A DNA stretch of 45,857 nucleotides from Polytrichum commune (lineage: Eukaryota > Streptophyta > Polytrichopsida > Polytrichales > Polytrichaceae): the NCBI GenBank assembly GCA_950295325.1, contig OX485809.1, positions 27,668,144 to 27,714,000 on the forward strand, in the 5' to 3' direction. Of this stretch, positions 11,251 through 23,167 are shown in pieces (positions within the stretch are counted from its first letter, which is position 1; each line of letters starts with the position of its first letter). The notes below the pieces were generated by a model. That model worked only from the letters and a program-made list of their open reading frames with translations. It was not told the DNA's origin and searched no databases. The position numbers and the translations under genes are program-made.

Positions 11251-11416
11251 GAAATCATTCATAACATTATTCAGATCCATAACAATGTTTTCTAGGACTG
11301 ATAATAGTCCACGAAACATTCCCCACATTTAGATTGAATGTGGGAAATATTTTGTGGCATAATGTCAATCCCACATAACATTGTTATGGATGTGAATAAT
11401 GTTATGTTGATCTTTC
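11251..11416. repeat. Long imperfect hairpin, miRNA-precursor-like or fold-back MITE
   Basis: The 166-bp stretch folds back on itself. The left arm from 11,260 (CATAACATTATTCAGATCC, ATAACAATGTT, CCACGAAACATT, CCCACATT) pairs with the right arm ending at 11,406, which on the opposite strand reads CATAACATTATTCACATCC, ATAACAATGTT, CCACAAAATATT, CCCACATT. About 70 bp pair, with one central poorly paired block, around a loop of fewer than ten bases. Pairing extends weakly outward to 11,251 and 11,416. The size suits a plant microRNA precursor or a small fold-back element. No TA duplication was found, and no second copy lies in this window. Confidence 0.7.
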
Positions 11417-12835
11417 AAGGGTCTTTGTTTCATTGTGTTTTTTGCAGTTCATGAGGGGAGGAAGTTCCATTCATTGTTAAAATGTAGACAATTATTCATT
11501 TCAAATAATTATCTTCAAGAACCCGGTGTTTCACTCTCATCTCTATCTCTATCTTTCAAACAACTATTATGTTAACAAACAACGCCATGAAGTTGATAGT
11601 TAGTGAATGTGACATTTTTAGTGTTGTAAACAATTAGTATAATCCTTGCAAATATTGTACATGACAATTTGTCCCTACCTGTATTGGATACCTATTTTGA
11701 GTGGTGTGTGGATAGGTGTGAATTTAAGAGTGGATACCAACACAACAGGTGTATAGAAGAGATTGGACTAAGTACTCAAGTTTGTTAGCCATTCTAGGGT
11801 TAACAGTTCACGTGATCTAGGGATCTATATGGTTAGTCAATAAGAAAGAGAAATATCGCTTTGATAATAAAATAAAATAATTCATATGAGCTCCCAAATA
11901 ATTATGAGGAAAGAGCCTATGGCTTTGATTTAGATTTGCTAATCAAATCGTGATTAATCTTGTGTTTCATATCCTAAGGGAAGTGGATGCAAGACTAAAT
12001 TGTCCATTTTGAGCTCACTTACCTTAAACACCATAACTAGTTCACTTCTTTGCTTCAAACTTGACACATCATCTCATATGTCAATAAATTTGATTTCTAT
12101 GCTTGAAGTTCTTCCCCAACTTAACCCCCTAAGAACACTATATGTTTATTCATTTTGTTGTACTTCATAGCCATTATGATCATCATTGTCGTAGGAATAC
12201 TCATATTTCATGAAATCACTGGAATAGAATATGACCCACCCACTCGAGTTGGGTGGGTCATGAAATTGGAACTATTAAATTTGGGTATCTACAACTTTTG
12301 CCAGAACCGAGCTATAATGTCAAGTTAAGTGTGAAGTGATAGGTTGTGAATTTGACCCCCTTAGCCAACGATGCATTGTTGGCTTATCACCCTCCTAGTC
12401 CAATTGCTACCAGTAGCATCCTGGGGTTGATTACTAAACCACCCCCCATCACAGTGATTATGTTAAAAAACAATGGTTGCAACAGGCTAGTGAATCCAAG
12501 TCAAGTTACATTCAGGGATGGATGACTTCTCCACAACTACCTAATATCATGTGAAGTTTGTTAGTAATCATAAGTTTGGACAATTTCATCCACTTTAATA
12601 TTTGAAAATGATGACCCCCCCAAATAAATAAAATAAAATAAAAATAATGTTTATGAGATCAAGGTTGCCATTTTACGGAATTCCACAAAACAAACATACA
12701 CTCCCCAAGATGTGCATTAAATGCTAGTAACCTTTGTAGGAAGGGCAAGGGTGGGCCACCAAGACCGGGAGCCTTCCTTTTTGGTGAATCAAGTTTGAGG
12801 TGCTAGTGGTGCCAAAGGGGGCTTGGAGACGAGTA
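11417..12835. other. Intergenic, no gene seen
   Basis: Mostly AT-rich unannotated DNA. It includes a perfect short hairpin at 12,231-12,261 (listed separately) and a C-run near 12,614. No protein-like frame longer than about 60 codons was seen. Confidence 0.45.
12231..12261. repeat. Perfect 31-bp hairpin
   Basis: ATGACCCACCCA and its exact complement TGGGTGGGTCAT flank a CTCGAGT centre. No T-run follows, and terminators of this form are not used by plant nuclear genes, so its role is unknown. Confidence 0.85.
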
Positions 12836-12932
12836 GGGCCATGGGGTCAATATGTGTGCAACCGTATTGCTATTTGCCAGATTGCTTGGCCATGTGTCCC
12901 CACCCACTCTGCCAATGCCGATGCCCGTTCCC
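12836..12932 (+). repeat. Dispersed GC-rich repeat, copy 1
   Basis: GGGCCATGGGGTCAAT, GTGTGCAACCG, ATTTGCCAGAT, CCATGTGT and GCCAATGCCGATGC occur in the same order, inverted, at 16,577-16,668. The 115-codon open frame over this segment lacks domain features and is judged repeat-derived. Confidence 0.6.
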
Positions 12933-13436
12933 ACATACGAACCTTTAAGGTCACACTTAGGCTCCCTATTCATCACAAAGGACTTCAAAAGAAGGCCACC
13001 CCCGAGATATGCAGGCTTTTAGAGCAAACCCACTCATCTCACATTATGCATTTGTATTTGCGCTTTTTCATCTACAATGTAGATGCAGATGTGGGAGAGT
13101 TAAGTTATAGCCTCCCTACACTTGCTGGTGGTGAGGCCAGTCGGTGACTTCCACCAGCAAGGTCGAACTTTTAAGTGACTTTATAGCAGTGGCAGCGACT
13201 GGTCGCATCGGTCCTGCATGCCGCTCGTTCACTGCTACGATCACTAATTTCACACACCTGATAACTTCGTACTATTAGATAATCTCAAACGAGATAATTT
13301 CGCACTATTAGACAATTTTGAGCAAGACAATCCTACACTTTTGAATAGTTTCAAACGAGATAAATCACTACGTTTTCACCTTCATAATGAATGAGTCTAC
13401 ATAGAGGCCACAAATTCATATCTCTCTATAACTATA

Positions 13437-13651
13437 TTGAATATGATATATAGGCAAATCTTACTATGTGGAATTACACAATGCTATATCTATTTATTGT
13501 ACATCTCATATTTTTCCAACAAATGCTAAATTTATAGTTTGGACATTATAAAACATTGATAGCTTTACTTGGTAGAAATTTATTTCATTAGTAAAAGGAT
13601 ATAGCACCGTGTAAATCCAAATAGTAAGTCACACTAAATATCATATTTGAA
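13437..13651. mobile_element. TA-flanked MITE, copy A
   Basis: This 215-bp element has long inverted ends. Inside left is CTTACTATGTGGAATTACAC; inside right, read inward, is CTTACTATTTGGATTTACAC. The outer ends are TTGAATATGATAT and TTCAAATATGATAT. Both sides carry TA (13,435-13,436 and 13,652-13,653), the target of Tc1/mariner-type elements. Related copies are at 16,819-17,006 and 41,887-42,106. It is non-coding. Confidence 0.75.
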
Positions 13652-13653
13652 TA

Positions 13654-13948
13654 ATTGTCCATGGAGATTTTTTTTGGCATGATCAGTTATAATTCTATTC
13701 TTTCCAAGTCCGATTGGTCACATGTTGTGTGAACTTTCGGTTTTTTCTTTATTAATACTAAGTTTCTCTATATTCCTCTAGAACGCTTGATAAGTTTTGT
13801 GAGGTCTTGTTCAACCGGGTTATTTCTCAAACTCACCAGTTCATTGTAACTTAAGGTACCAAATTCTCCTAAAGTATCGAACTTCAACCGGTTATTTCTC
13901 AAAATCAACCAGTTCATCTAGAACTAACCGCGGGTTCTCCCTGGTTCT
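13654..13948 (+). mobile_element. hAT-like MITE, copy 3 (diverged)
   Basis: The copy abuts the TA-flanked MITE. The left end is degraded (CATGGAGATTTTTTTTGGCAT in place of GGGGAGATTTTTGGGCAT). The core phrases CAACCGGTTATTTCTCAAA and CCAGTTCATCTAGAACTAA are kept, the first in two forms, so part of the interior is duplicated. The right end is GGTTCTCCCTGG. No intact target duplication is visible. Confidence 0.55.
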
Positions 13949-14021
13949 CGCCCACACTTACTGGCGGCAGTGAATGGAGTTCGCCTATTCATTGCTACCC
14001 ACCACCAATATGTGTGGGCGG
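13949..14021. repeat. Short fold-back of the GCCCACAC family, copy 3
   Basis: This 73-bp hairpin has one arm beginning CGCCCACACTTACTGGCGG. The other arm, read inward from 14,021, begins CCGCCCACACATATTGGTGG. GCAGTGAAT and its near complement close the stem. It directly follows hAT-like copy 3. Confidence 0.65.
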
Positions 14022-14197
14022 CCTATTAGCAATGTTGTGCAAATTGAATAACTGATGAAAAATAATGTAGGAGAATCAAAACTCCGTGCATCCATGCGAG
14101 ATATGTAGGGAGGGTTATATATAATAAGACAACAACATTTTCAACCCTTGACTTACTTCCTTTCGCTAATTACAAATACATCCTTACATATGAAGAG

Positions 14198-14268
14198 GTT
14201 GAGTTTGAGAAATAATCGGTAATTTTCTTGAACTCTCACACCTCAACTGGTTATTTCTCAAACTCAAC
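14198..14268. repeat. Perfect 18-bp inverted repeat
   Basis: GTTGAGTTTGAGAAATAA at 14,198-14,215 is exactly complemented at 14,251-14,268, with 35 bp between. The arms are the 'TTATTTCTCAAACTCAAC' phrase of the hAT-like MITE in both orientations, so this looks like a rearranged fragment of that family. Confidence 0.8.
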
Positions 14269-16025
14269 TGCTTCATATGTGATGGGTAATTTTCCCGATT
14301 CCCTAAACCTCAACCGGTTATATCTTGAGGTAAAGGTTGAATAGGGTATGCAATATGAGTTGAGTTTGTGCATGCATTTCGATGTGAATCCCAGATGGAG
14401 GCCATTTTTTCCATTCCCTAATGCAGATGCAGATGCATGATTTATTGGCGTTCCTCTTATAACGAAATTGACTTTCGACTCCGTATAAGTATGCCATACA
14501 CTTGGCTGTGAGGATTGCACATTGTCTCATCTAGCAATTAGAAATTGTGAATCATGAAGATTTTCGTTTTAAGTATCAAAATGAGAGATCTTAATGTTAT
14601 AAAAAGAGGTCAAACTAAAACCTCTTGTTAAACAAAAATGATCACCATAGGTCCTCTCTATTGTGTTAACTATCAAACTTAGAATGATGTTCTTATTTTG
14701 AATATATAGTATAATCTCATCATAACATGTGTCTTTTGAGTGTTCATTTGTGATTACGAGCATTGTCATGCACCCTTGAAATATAGACATTTGCATAAGA
14801 ATATAGTAGGTGATGAACAAGTTCGTCACAAATAAATATAGATTTTGAGCAAAGTGTCATGTGTCACTTTTCGATTATCAAAACCTCTATAAAACCCCAT
14901 GTGTCACCTAAAATAATAAAAGTGATAAAATAATTAAATAATTAAATAACACATTTAAGCACCAAAGTGCCAAACTAAGGCTTGCATGCCAAAAATCCCC
15001 ACCTTTTCTATACTTCCTCCTGGGCCCTAGGACTCCTTCACAAGAACCAAAGTAAGCATACTCAAATCTACAATTTGAACTTAAAACAAACACTTTGTAC
15101 CACTATCATACATACGGGGGGTTAAAATGTATGAGTGTGGTAGATAGTTGTCTTGGTTTTGCTTATCTTACATTTGAATCGTCATTAGAGGAACGTGACT
15201 AGCGGTTCTTAAGGTATCTTCATCACATTTTGACAATTGGTCTATAAGTAGAGTGTGCTAACACCAAGACCCAAAACTCATTCACGATAGTAGATATTGA
15301 TTTTGAGAATGTTCACATGGTGGACATTAGGCTCCTCTAACAATTTTGGGTAATCAATCAATGAAACTCTAAACCCTTGTAAATGTTGCAAAATGGAATA
15401 CAAACAAGGCATACTTTGGTGCATTGGAACTTCCTGTCAATTTATAACAAGAGGCTTTGCATTTTACCCATCCAACAATAGTATCTATATTTCAATATCA
15501 GATGACAATATATGGGTGCCTACTTTGGTTACTTTGGTTGACTTTGATGTCCCAATACCTTCAATATTGGATGCTCACATAGGTTGAGGTAAGAGACATT
15601 CCCACCCCAACCCCAAAATGGAAAGCTTCAAACACTCGCGTGTGCCAATGCGCACGTGCACACGCACACACAAAACAAGTTCCCCCAAGATGAATATTGA
15701 AGGTTATTTTTTCAAGAATTACCATATTCACATTCATCGTTGGTTTGATGGATGATTATATTTGGCAAAAACTATAAACACTATGGAATGGTGATACGTT
15801 ACAAGCATGATATGGTGTTGAAGTGGTCAAACCATGTGTCCATGAGGTTTACGTGATGATCGATCATGGTTTTGGAGACAAAAGACGATTTCAATACACC
15901 ATCTATGGTATTTATAGTACCACGTACTACGTGGAGGTATGCAATACTATACTTTTTTTATACTAAAAAACAACTTGTTACTGAATAAAGCTATTTATGT
16001 TGTATATTGTCCATACAACCTATTT
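14269..16025. other. Intergenic, no gene seen
   Basis: AT-rich DNA with short alternating CA/GT stretches (15,645-15,672). None of the open frames here has a motif or a plausible length. Confidence 0.45.
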
Positions 16026-16169
16026 AATTTTTTGTTTGTAAGAAAAGAGAACTATATTAAGAAGTTACAGCCTTGCGTAGCTTTGAACTGTGAGTGAGAC
16101 GAACAACATGCCCACAATTATTAGTCTAGGCAAGCAACGAACGACACCTACCAACTAGGCCACTCTCGG
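16026..16169 (-). mobile_element. Possible tRNA-derived SINE remnant
   Basis: Read on the minus strand from 16,169, the segment begins GAGAGTGGCCTAGTTGGTAG, resembling a Pol III A box in a plant tRNA-type SINE. About 70 bp later comes TTGTTCGTCTCAC, a weak B box (consensus GGTTCGANNCC). It ends in an A/T-rich tail near 16,026. The B box is poor and no target duplication was found. Confidence 0.4.
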
Positions 16170-16265
16170 AATTGGTTTAGCCAGTGAGAGCCATTGGATG
16201 TAACTAGTGCTGGTAAGAACCGTTCACTACTCTAATGACCCCGCACCAGGAAGTGTGGGTGGACT
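16170..16265 (-). repeat. GCCCACAC-family fragment, inverted copy
   Basis: On the minus strand it reads CCACCCACACTTCCTGGTGC, then GAACGGTTCTTACCAGC, then ATCCAATGGCTCTCACTGG, matching 5,615-5,705 in order. It abuts the SINE-like segment. Confidence 0.55.
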
Positions 16266-16818
16266 ATAAATACCTTGAACCGGTGTGGCTGCATTGCTAA
16301 GAACAACCTTGGATTGTTTTTCTTCGAGCAAGATCTGATCCTTTCGAATAACGAGTCCCATTTTAAGCGGAACCGGCCATGAAGGGTCGGATTTTACCCA
16401 ATTCCTTTGGCATGATGCATCTAGTTGTAGGCCCACGACGCTTTCACACTTAAAAGAGGAGCCACACTATTTACAACTCAGCAGGAAGGATGGGATTGGG
16501 TGGGATGCGAAGGAAGGTCTTTAAGTTAGGGTTTAACTTAAGAGTGAGGGAGGGGCCTTTTGGAGTTTCGTGCACCGGCATTGGCCTAGTTGCCAGGAAC
16601 ACATGGGCACGGGATCTGGCAAATGGGGAGCCGGTTTCACACAAATTGTCCCCATGGCCCGGCCCCGTGTGATTGGGCCCCACCTCCAATTTGCGGGACC
16701 CTTCATTAAAACCCTTTGTTATTTGCGGCCGTTGTCTCATGCTCCATTTTGGTTGCCCTGCCCACAAAGGCATGGGCCATTCAATGCAGTCCTTAAAAGG
16801 GGTGGAGAGAACTACACT
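16266..16818. repeat. GC-rich dispersed-repeat zone, including inverted copy 2
   Basis: 16,577-16,668 is the inverted partner of 12,836-12,932, sharing on the minus strand GGGCCATGGGGACAAT, CATTTGCCAGAT and GCCAATGCCGGTGC. Overlapping open frames on both strands (16,471-16,833) have no domains and no agreed frame. I treat the zone as repeat DNA. Confidence 0.5.
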
Positions 16819-17006
16819 CAATATCGTATGTAGGGTCGGTCGCTTACTATTTGGAATTACACGTTGCTATATAACTTTTGCCAACAAACGGGCACTATAA
16901 GTTAGAGCATTCACCTCTTTCCTTCGTAGGAGGGAACTTGCATTGATGGTGAAAAGAAATAGCATTGTGTAATTCCAAATAGTAAGTGGCACTAAGTACA
17001 ATATTT
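16819..17006. mobile_element. TA-family MITE, copy B
   Basis: This 188-bp element has inner inverted repeats CTTACTATTTGGAATTACAC and, read inward from the right, the same 20 bases. The next eight bases differ at two positions (GTTGCTAT and AATGCTAT). Outer ends are CAATATCGTA and AAATATTGTA. It is the same family as 13,437 and 41,887. Target-site bases are not clear on the left. Confidence 0.65.
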
Positions 17007-18941
17007 AGTGAACTGTACATGCATCGTTGGAGAGAGGAAGTAACCATAGACGAGTGCACCTTCATCCAACATAAAAACTTGACCTCCTATAGGTTTGTTG
17101 TTGGTTGATTCAAAACGACCTTGAGGAAACTAAGTTCAAGGTCTTGAAAACTCATTACGGTGTCGGAACAACTTTAAATAGAAACCCTATGGGTTGAATA
17201 CTATTTCAAGGCTTTTTGTTGGATGAATGAGGTACGCTCGTATACGATGATTTCCTCTTTTTGACATCATGTAGCAACCGAACGATTGATAGAAGAGGTA
17301 ATTAGATAATCAAGTTTAATTTAAGGGCCAAGAGAAAAAGTGATCTTGGATTTCACGTAGCCATAATCGGCGGTCCGAAGATCATGACCAAGGAAAATGT
17401 AAATCACTTTATAAAAGCCTTGGTCATGGGACATAGTGTGCAACAGACTCACACCAAGATGTAGTGTCTTGAATGAAAATCAAGAATCAAAACAACTAAA
17501 ATCGAATATTTTTTATAAATGAATATTCTAATTATATTAGTCTAAACATAAGATTTGATGAATCATGTTATTTTCCTTCTAACATTGTCATTTTAATTTC
17601 CAGTGAGACAACCTATTTGGATCTCTCACCGCAAATTCTAGGTGGACACCAAACATTATCCATTTATGGACATGCATGATTCTACGTCATTTTGCCTTTC
17701 ATTTGCTCACCCATGCTCACTTCTTTTTTTTTTTGGTGACCTTGTGTAAAACGAAGTGGGGCCGCCACTCAATCCTAAACTAATGAGAGACAATGCGGTG
17801 GTCATTGTCTTTGGTCACTACACTAATTATCCCAATTTGTGAGGGAAGGCTGAAAGTGAGTGTGGAAAATTGGTGAAGGTGACACTAAATTTCTTTACGC
17901 TATGACATTAGTGCAACCAAAGGATATATGAAGGATAGTTCATCTTAGCACTTTTCACCGAAATACTATATGTAGCAACAATATTCGCTAAAAGTACCAA
18001 CACTATTCATCTTGGCATAATTCACTAACAAGCATGTGTTTGCATATGAATTTGTTTTTATAACTCTACAAACACCTTAGAACACGCACTAATCTTCTGG
18101 AAATGTATGGTAATTGAGCATGTATTTGTGAATTTAGTATCATTTGGTAAAAATATCATCCCTTACTAATTTTGAGACTTGGAAAATTGTGTGTGTTTCG
18201 GGAATTAGTACCACACACACTAATTTTGATTATCAATAAACATGACCTAAAATTAAAGACCAATATCAAACCTGCAATTGCATTCTTATTGCATTTGGCA
18301 TTGGCTTTTTGGCCTTATGTCTCAAAAATTACTTAAAATAAAATAAAACAAAAACTTCAAGTGGGAACTGTTGGATATGAGTGTGCGCCTAGAAACGTCT
18401 TAAGTCTTGAATTTGCGAGCTTCAATTTTATTTTATTTCTTTATTATTTAAAAACATATCTAAAATTGGGTGACGTTGCCAAGGCACTTTTTTTTTAATG
18501 TTGATTCATAAATTAGTGAAAAATAATTATGGGTACATTTAAGGCTCAAATGACCTAGATGACATTTTTGAAATCCTTTCATAGAATTTTGTTGTTTAGT
18601 TATTGTGGAGCATTAGTAAGTTTATTGTGATAGAAGAACCAAGTCCATGAGAATACAACCTGATACATAATCATTGTGGTGATACACATACCAAATTTGA
18701 AACAAAACTCATACAACTAGCATTTCTTATGATTTATCTGAGTTTAGTTCTTGATAATTAGGATTTATTATATATTATGTTTGAGTGAATAGAGAAAAAA
18801 TTCCCAACAACTCTTCTTTGTAGAAAAACATCATTAGAAGACTGAAAGTCAACAATTTCTATGAACATATCAACTCCGGTGCGAATATCGTTCATTGGTT
18901 GGAAGGGTGGCCATGAACTCAATGAAGAATCATAAAAAGTA
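17007..18941. other. Intergenic, no gene seen
   Basis: Nearly 2 kb of AT-rich sequence without an open frame over about 60 codons or a recognisable repeat. An 11-T run lies near 17,725. Confidence 0.5.
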
Positions 18942-19432
18942 CTCCCTCCGTCACGATTGTCCTACCCCCTAGGGTTTTCTATCCCAAAATGATTGTCCCA
19001 ATTCAAATATTTATGGATTATACTAACTTTTGTGGGTGTTATTTAGCTTGTTTTCCATGTTCTCCAACTTCCATTGATTAAATTGACACAACAAATCATG
19101 TGTTGCATTAGCAAATCTACAATGAAGCATCAACAGGGGGGTGGAGTTTGTCAAATGAAGCTACCCTAATGTAGTTATGGATATCAAAACTACATAGTTT
19201 TTTACTTCTTAACTAAATATTTAGGTCCTTCTAGTTGTGTTCATCATTGACTATGGAATACTAAACATTCAAACACATAGTCCAATCTCTATTGGGCATG
19301 TGTCTATATGGTATTTGTTCTTTGACCTTCATCAAACCACATAGCAATCAAATATGGATGTCCGATTAAGAAAAATAACCCCATAACACCCACATACCTT
19401 AAAATAAATAAATAAATTCATCGCAAAAGGAG
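18942..19432. mobile_element. Stowaway-like MITE, most complete copy
   Basis: The left end CTCCCTCCGT, preceded by TA (18,940-18,941), is the classic Stowaway (Tc1/mariner) terminus. The right end is decayed to AAAAGGAG followed by TA (19,433-19,434). Inside, a second pair of inverted repeats (TTGTGGGTGTTAT at about 19,030, and ATAACACCCACATACCTT at about 19,383-19,400) matches the ends of the shorter copy at 5,145-5,439. The interior is shared with 5.1 and 20.4 kb. At 491 bp it is long for a Stowaway MITE and encodes nothing. Confidence 0.65.
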
Positions 19433-20080
19433 TACAAATACAACAAGAGAAGCCACCAAGCCATGAGACTATCTCAACTATGTCTAACTTATAGGGAGGG
19501 GGGGTGTGTGCCCTGTGTGACTAAGGGGTACTTTTCTAGGGGGTTGTTTGATGTACAAGAGATTTTAAATAAAAAATTGTATTGCCTCATTTTCTAACTA
19601 TTGATGCTTTAGAATACCATACCATTACTTAGAATTGAGGGAGGGTAGTTATTCTCTCGTCATAATAAATATAACTTTGTGTAAAGGATAAAATTCAAGG
19701 AGCACCAGTTGCACCAATCATCACAAGTATGACCCTACCTAAACGACCAAACATCACACGTGATAGAGATAACCCTACCCAAACGACAAAGAAACGTTAA
19801 AAAGCAACAAATGCACAACTTGTATCACATATTATCTGTTTTTCATCTGTTCATACAAGGTGAACTACGAAGTGCATAATACATTCTTCATTATAAAACA
19901 TTAATTAAATCTAAAACAACAGACTTGGCCGTATTATGCATACTAACTCATTTATTATCAATTGCAACTCCCTATATCTTAGACCAAGAATTTACCTCCA
20001 AGAATGTTCAAAATTTTGGTCCAATGAATAACATGCAGCATACATTTGACCACATGATGTTTGATAATGTTTGATTAGTC
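19433..20080. other. Intergenic, no gene seen
   Basis: AT-rich DNA without supported features. Confidence 0.45.
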
Positions 20081-20121
20081 ACCCCCCCCCTCCCACTCCC
20101 GCACGGGGAGGGGGGGGGGTC
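20081..20121. repeat. C-run/G-run hairpin
   Basis: ACCCCCCCCCTCCC is followed ten bases later by GGGGAGGGGGGGGGGT. Pairing continues into GATTAG on the left and CTAATT on the right. This is a strong inverted repeat that could also form quadruplex or i-motif structures. Confidence 0.8.
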
Positions 20122-20352
20122 TAATTACGCTAAACATCAGATTTCATACCAAGTCGGAATCCAACTCTTTTCAAGGCTTTAATCCATCAAGAGTTATTTA
20201 TAGAAAAGGGGAAATCAGTGGCTGATTTCTGTTTAGGGGAAGTTGACAATCTCCGATGCATCATAGAACACAAGTATGTTAGGGGGCGTGAATTAAGTGT
20301 TCATAGTGCACACCACCCTTACATGATGGCAAATCGCCTCGTTCCCACTCCT
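20122..20352. other. Intergenic, no gene seen
   Basis: Nothing recognisable between the GC hairpin and the next Stowaway-like copy. Confidence 0.4.
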
Positions 20353-20715
20353 TAACTTGAGGTATGGTAGGTCCATTTGGTTCATTTATCATGTTCTCCA
20401 ATTTCTACCAATTAGATTTACACAACGAAACCCGTGTTGCATCAGCAAATCTAAGATGAAACGATCGCCAAAACCGGACTGAAAATCAGACATCCCCTTA
20501 TGTACGTATGATTATTGGAAGTGTGTGTTTGTCGATTCCTAAATTGGGTACATAGATTCTCTATTCAGTGTAGAGTGAATTATTGACCTTTGGAAGCTTA
20601 ACCCAACCTCTTTTCAGCATGTGTCTTCATTATGATCGATGTTTGCTCTTTGATCCTCACCAAACCACATATCAATCAAACGTAGGGGTCTTGATGAAGA
20701 AAACAAGCCACTTCA
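20353..20715. mobile_element. Stowaway-like MITE, copy 3 (diverged)
   Basis: It shares ATCATGTTCTCCAATTTC, GTTGCATCAGCAAATCTAA and TCACCAAACCACATA with the copies at 5.1 and 18.9 kb, in the same order and orientation. The terminal repeats are degraded (TTGAGGTATGG on the left). Confidence 0.55.
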
Positions 20716-22754
20716 CACACAGGACAGAGAGCCCGTGACCATTACATTTCAAGCACTCTCATTGGTGGAAAGGTGGATTTAACCCAAGTTTGCTTCACAC
20801 TACGCTTGAGGGACCAACAGAGTATACAAGTGAATGCAAGATGGATGTAAAGTCTACATGGGTTCCTACATGGTATAGAATGGATCATATTTCATGGTCA
20901 CTTGGATTATTTTCAAAAATCACCTCTTGGAGTTAGGCCTAACACAAAACCCAGAGACGATGGCACCCCGAACGCTCACAACTGTTGATTGATTCTATTT
21001 TGATCATGTTTGAGGACCCACATGAAAAGGAATTCATTGAAATAGCATTTGGTTGAGGGCCACATGATCACATATGACTTCACACTACAATAGAGGATCC
21101 GTGACCACACTACATGATCTTGGAGGTGTGTTGGGACGACGGCCTTTCGACACTTTCTTTTGGCCTCTCACAATTTCATGGTCACGGCTCTTGGCTTGTG
21201 TGTGAAGTGGCCCTAAGACCCACCCATCTACCTTGCGTCCGCAAATGGACGACTCACCACTCGGGCCCTTGTCATGGGGCTAATCTCAATATTTAATACT
21301 TGGCGTTTGACAACTAGAGGGCATGACAAGGCCTCTATCAAGCTTGGCTTAGGCCAGATGTGCACTCACCCGAAATGGAAATCGCCCATGTGAAAACACC
21401 TTGGGCCCAACATTTAAAGAGTTTGGTAGGCATATTCACCCCCCCCTCCTCAATCCGCACGGGTGGCATCCATGTAAGCACGGGAGGGGGCACCCCCATT
21501 GGCCCCTTCCCGTTGAGACCTAATAACCGTTCTATTTCGTGGGCATGCCCTAGTCGAATGACATGGGTTGCTAGCTAAACCATCATTAATGAGGTGCAGA
21601 CTCATCACGTACTATATTATCTTTGGCTTCACTCGGGGGCCTCTCGGGCCATAGGCTAGGCCCGCATCATCACCTTGTCCATGACCTAACTACAGGCCGG
21701 GCCGGTGTCGCGCCAATGGGTATTTTAGGAACCGTATGATGGATTCTTACTAATTAAGGTAGTGGTCATTATGAGTGTGGGCCTACTATTGTGGGCACTT
21801 CAATCAATGTATTGATTGATGGATCAAATTGGAAAGTTTCCTTCTCGTTTGGTTAGCGTTTGCGAATTATGAACACTATTAACCCTTAGTTTTTCCAACC
21901 CGAGGAAGTGGTTGTTTTGAGTGGATTTCACTTATTAGTGTTGGTTGTGGGATTTTCATGGACAAGTTTTGTGGTCGAAAGGGGAGTTTGTCCGTAGCAT
22001 TTTGAGACATGGGAGATGAGTTGTTTCGAGGGAATAAATGGGCGTGGATAATCCTTTGGATTTTATTTTTCAGATTATAACAAGTGAAGGGAAGGGATGC
22101 ACAAGAACATGTCATGTTCTGTCCCCTGAAAAAGACATGTGACCAATTGATTCACTTGGAAAATGAGTGGAATGCTTGTGCGGTCCATTAGATGTGCACA
22201 ACTCAATAGTTGAGCACCACCACTAATGCTCATGCCAAAATGTACAAAACACAATAGGCTAGCCACCTTGCATTTGGAGTTGTAAACTATCCCATATTTC
22301 TAACCACATATATGCAAAGAATTCCTTGAAAATTAAAGAGTGCACAAGTGTTAAACTTAACAATCAATGTGGGCACAATGTTTGTTTTCACATGAACTAA
22401 AAAAATAAAAAATAAAAACACTTTTACCAACTTTTGAGTTTGCATTGGAATAGGTACCATTCATTAGAGCGAATACCCTCACATGAGCTCCCAACACACA
22501 CAAAAAACATGACCACTTCCCACTTTGACATTTTTTTCCCCACATTCTAATCATCTCCATATTGCACGGCTTGAGAAGTTAGCGATTAAGGTAAGGTAGT
22601 TATGTGTTATTTGAACATTTTTCCTCTTTTCACCTACTCTTCATAGGATATAAAATATCCAAATCATGCATGTAGCCCTTTACCCAATAATGTTGAGTCC
22701 ACATGAATATCTTATTCACTATCAAAGTGAAGATTCTTGTGCTCATTAAGTGGT
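20716..22754. other. Intergenic; GC-richer repeat block then AT-rich DNA
   Basis: 21.1-21.75 kb is GC-richer with a diffuse likeness to the 12.8 and 16.6 kb repeats (CATGGGGCTAATCTC and similar). Its open frames at 21,114-21,578 lack motifs. The rest is AT-rich with no supported gene. Confidence 0.35.
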
Positions 22755-22925
22755 CACATAGGTCCCTCAATATGTTGATAACTGAGCCTACTAAAATAAT
22801 TAACATATTTTGAGCATGTAATCCAATCTCTTCTAAATACATGTCTTTGTGACTTTATGTTCTTAGATCCACACCTAACCACAAACCACTCACATACACG
22901 TGCACATACAGGTGTCATGATTGTT
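22755..22925 (+). repeat. Stowaway-like family fragment
   Basis: The run AATCCAATCTCTTCTAAATA, CATGTCTTTGTG and CACACCTAACCACAAACCA matches the right half of the 18.9-kb element (AGTCCAATCTC, CATGTGTCT, TCATCAAACCACA). Ends are not preserved. Confidence 0.4.
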
Positions 22926-23131
22926 GTTGTGTTCAATTTAGGCATGTCTACCTTATGTGTGGTTATTGTGCAAAATTCCAACTTCACATATCCATTTTAA
23001 CATTGGATGAACGTGTTGAAGAACTTGCTCTACCAAAAGACATATATAAATGAGGAAGAGTGAGGGTGAAAAAATTTGCAATCAAAGTTCACGTGTCCTC
23101 AAAATCTATAGTGTTCAAACTATGTAGTTGG

Positions 23132-23167
<36 letters not shown>

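Noticed and set aside
12800-13147. 115-codon open frame as a gene
   Set aside because: It overlaps a dispersed repeat also found inverted at 16.6 kb, and has no domain or codon pattern of a gene.
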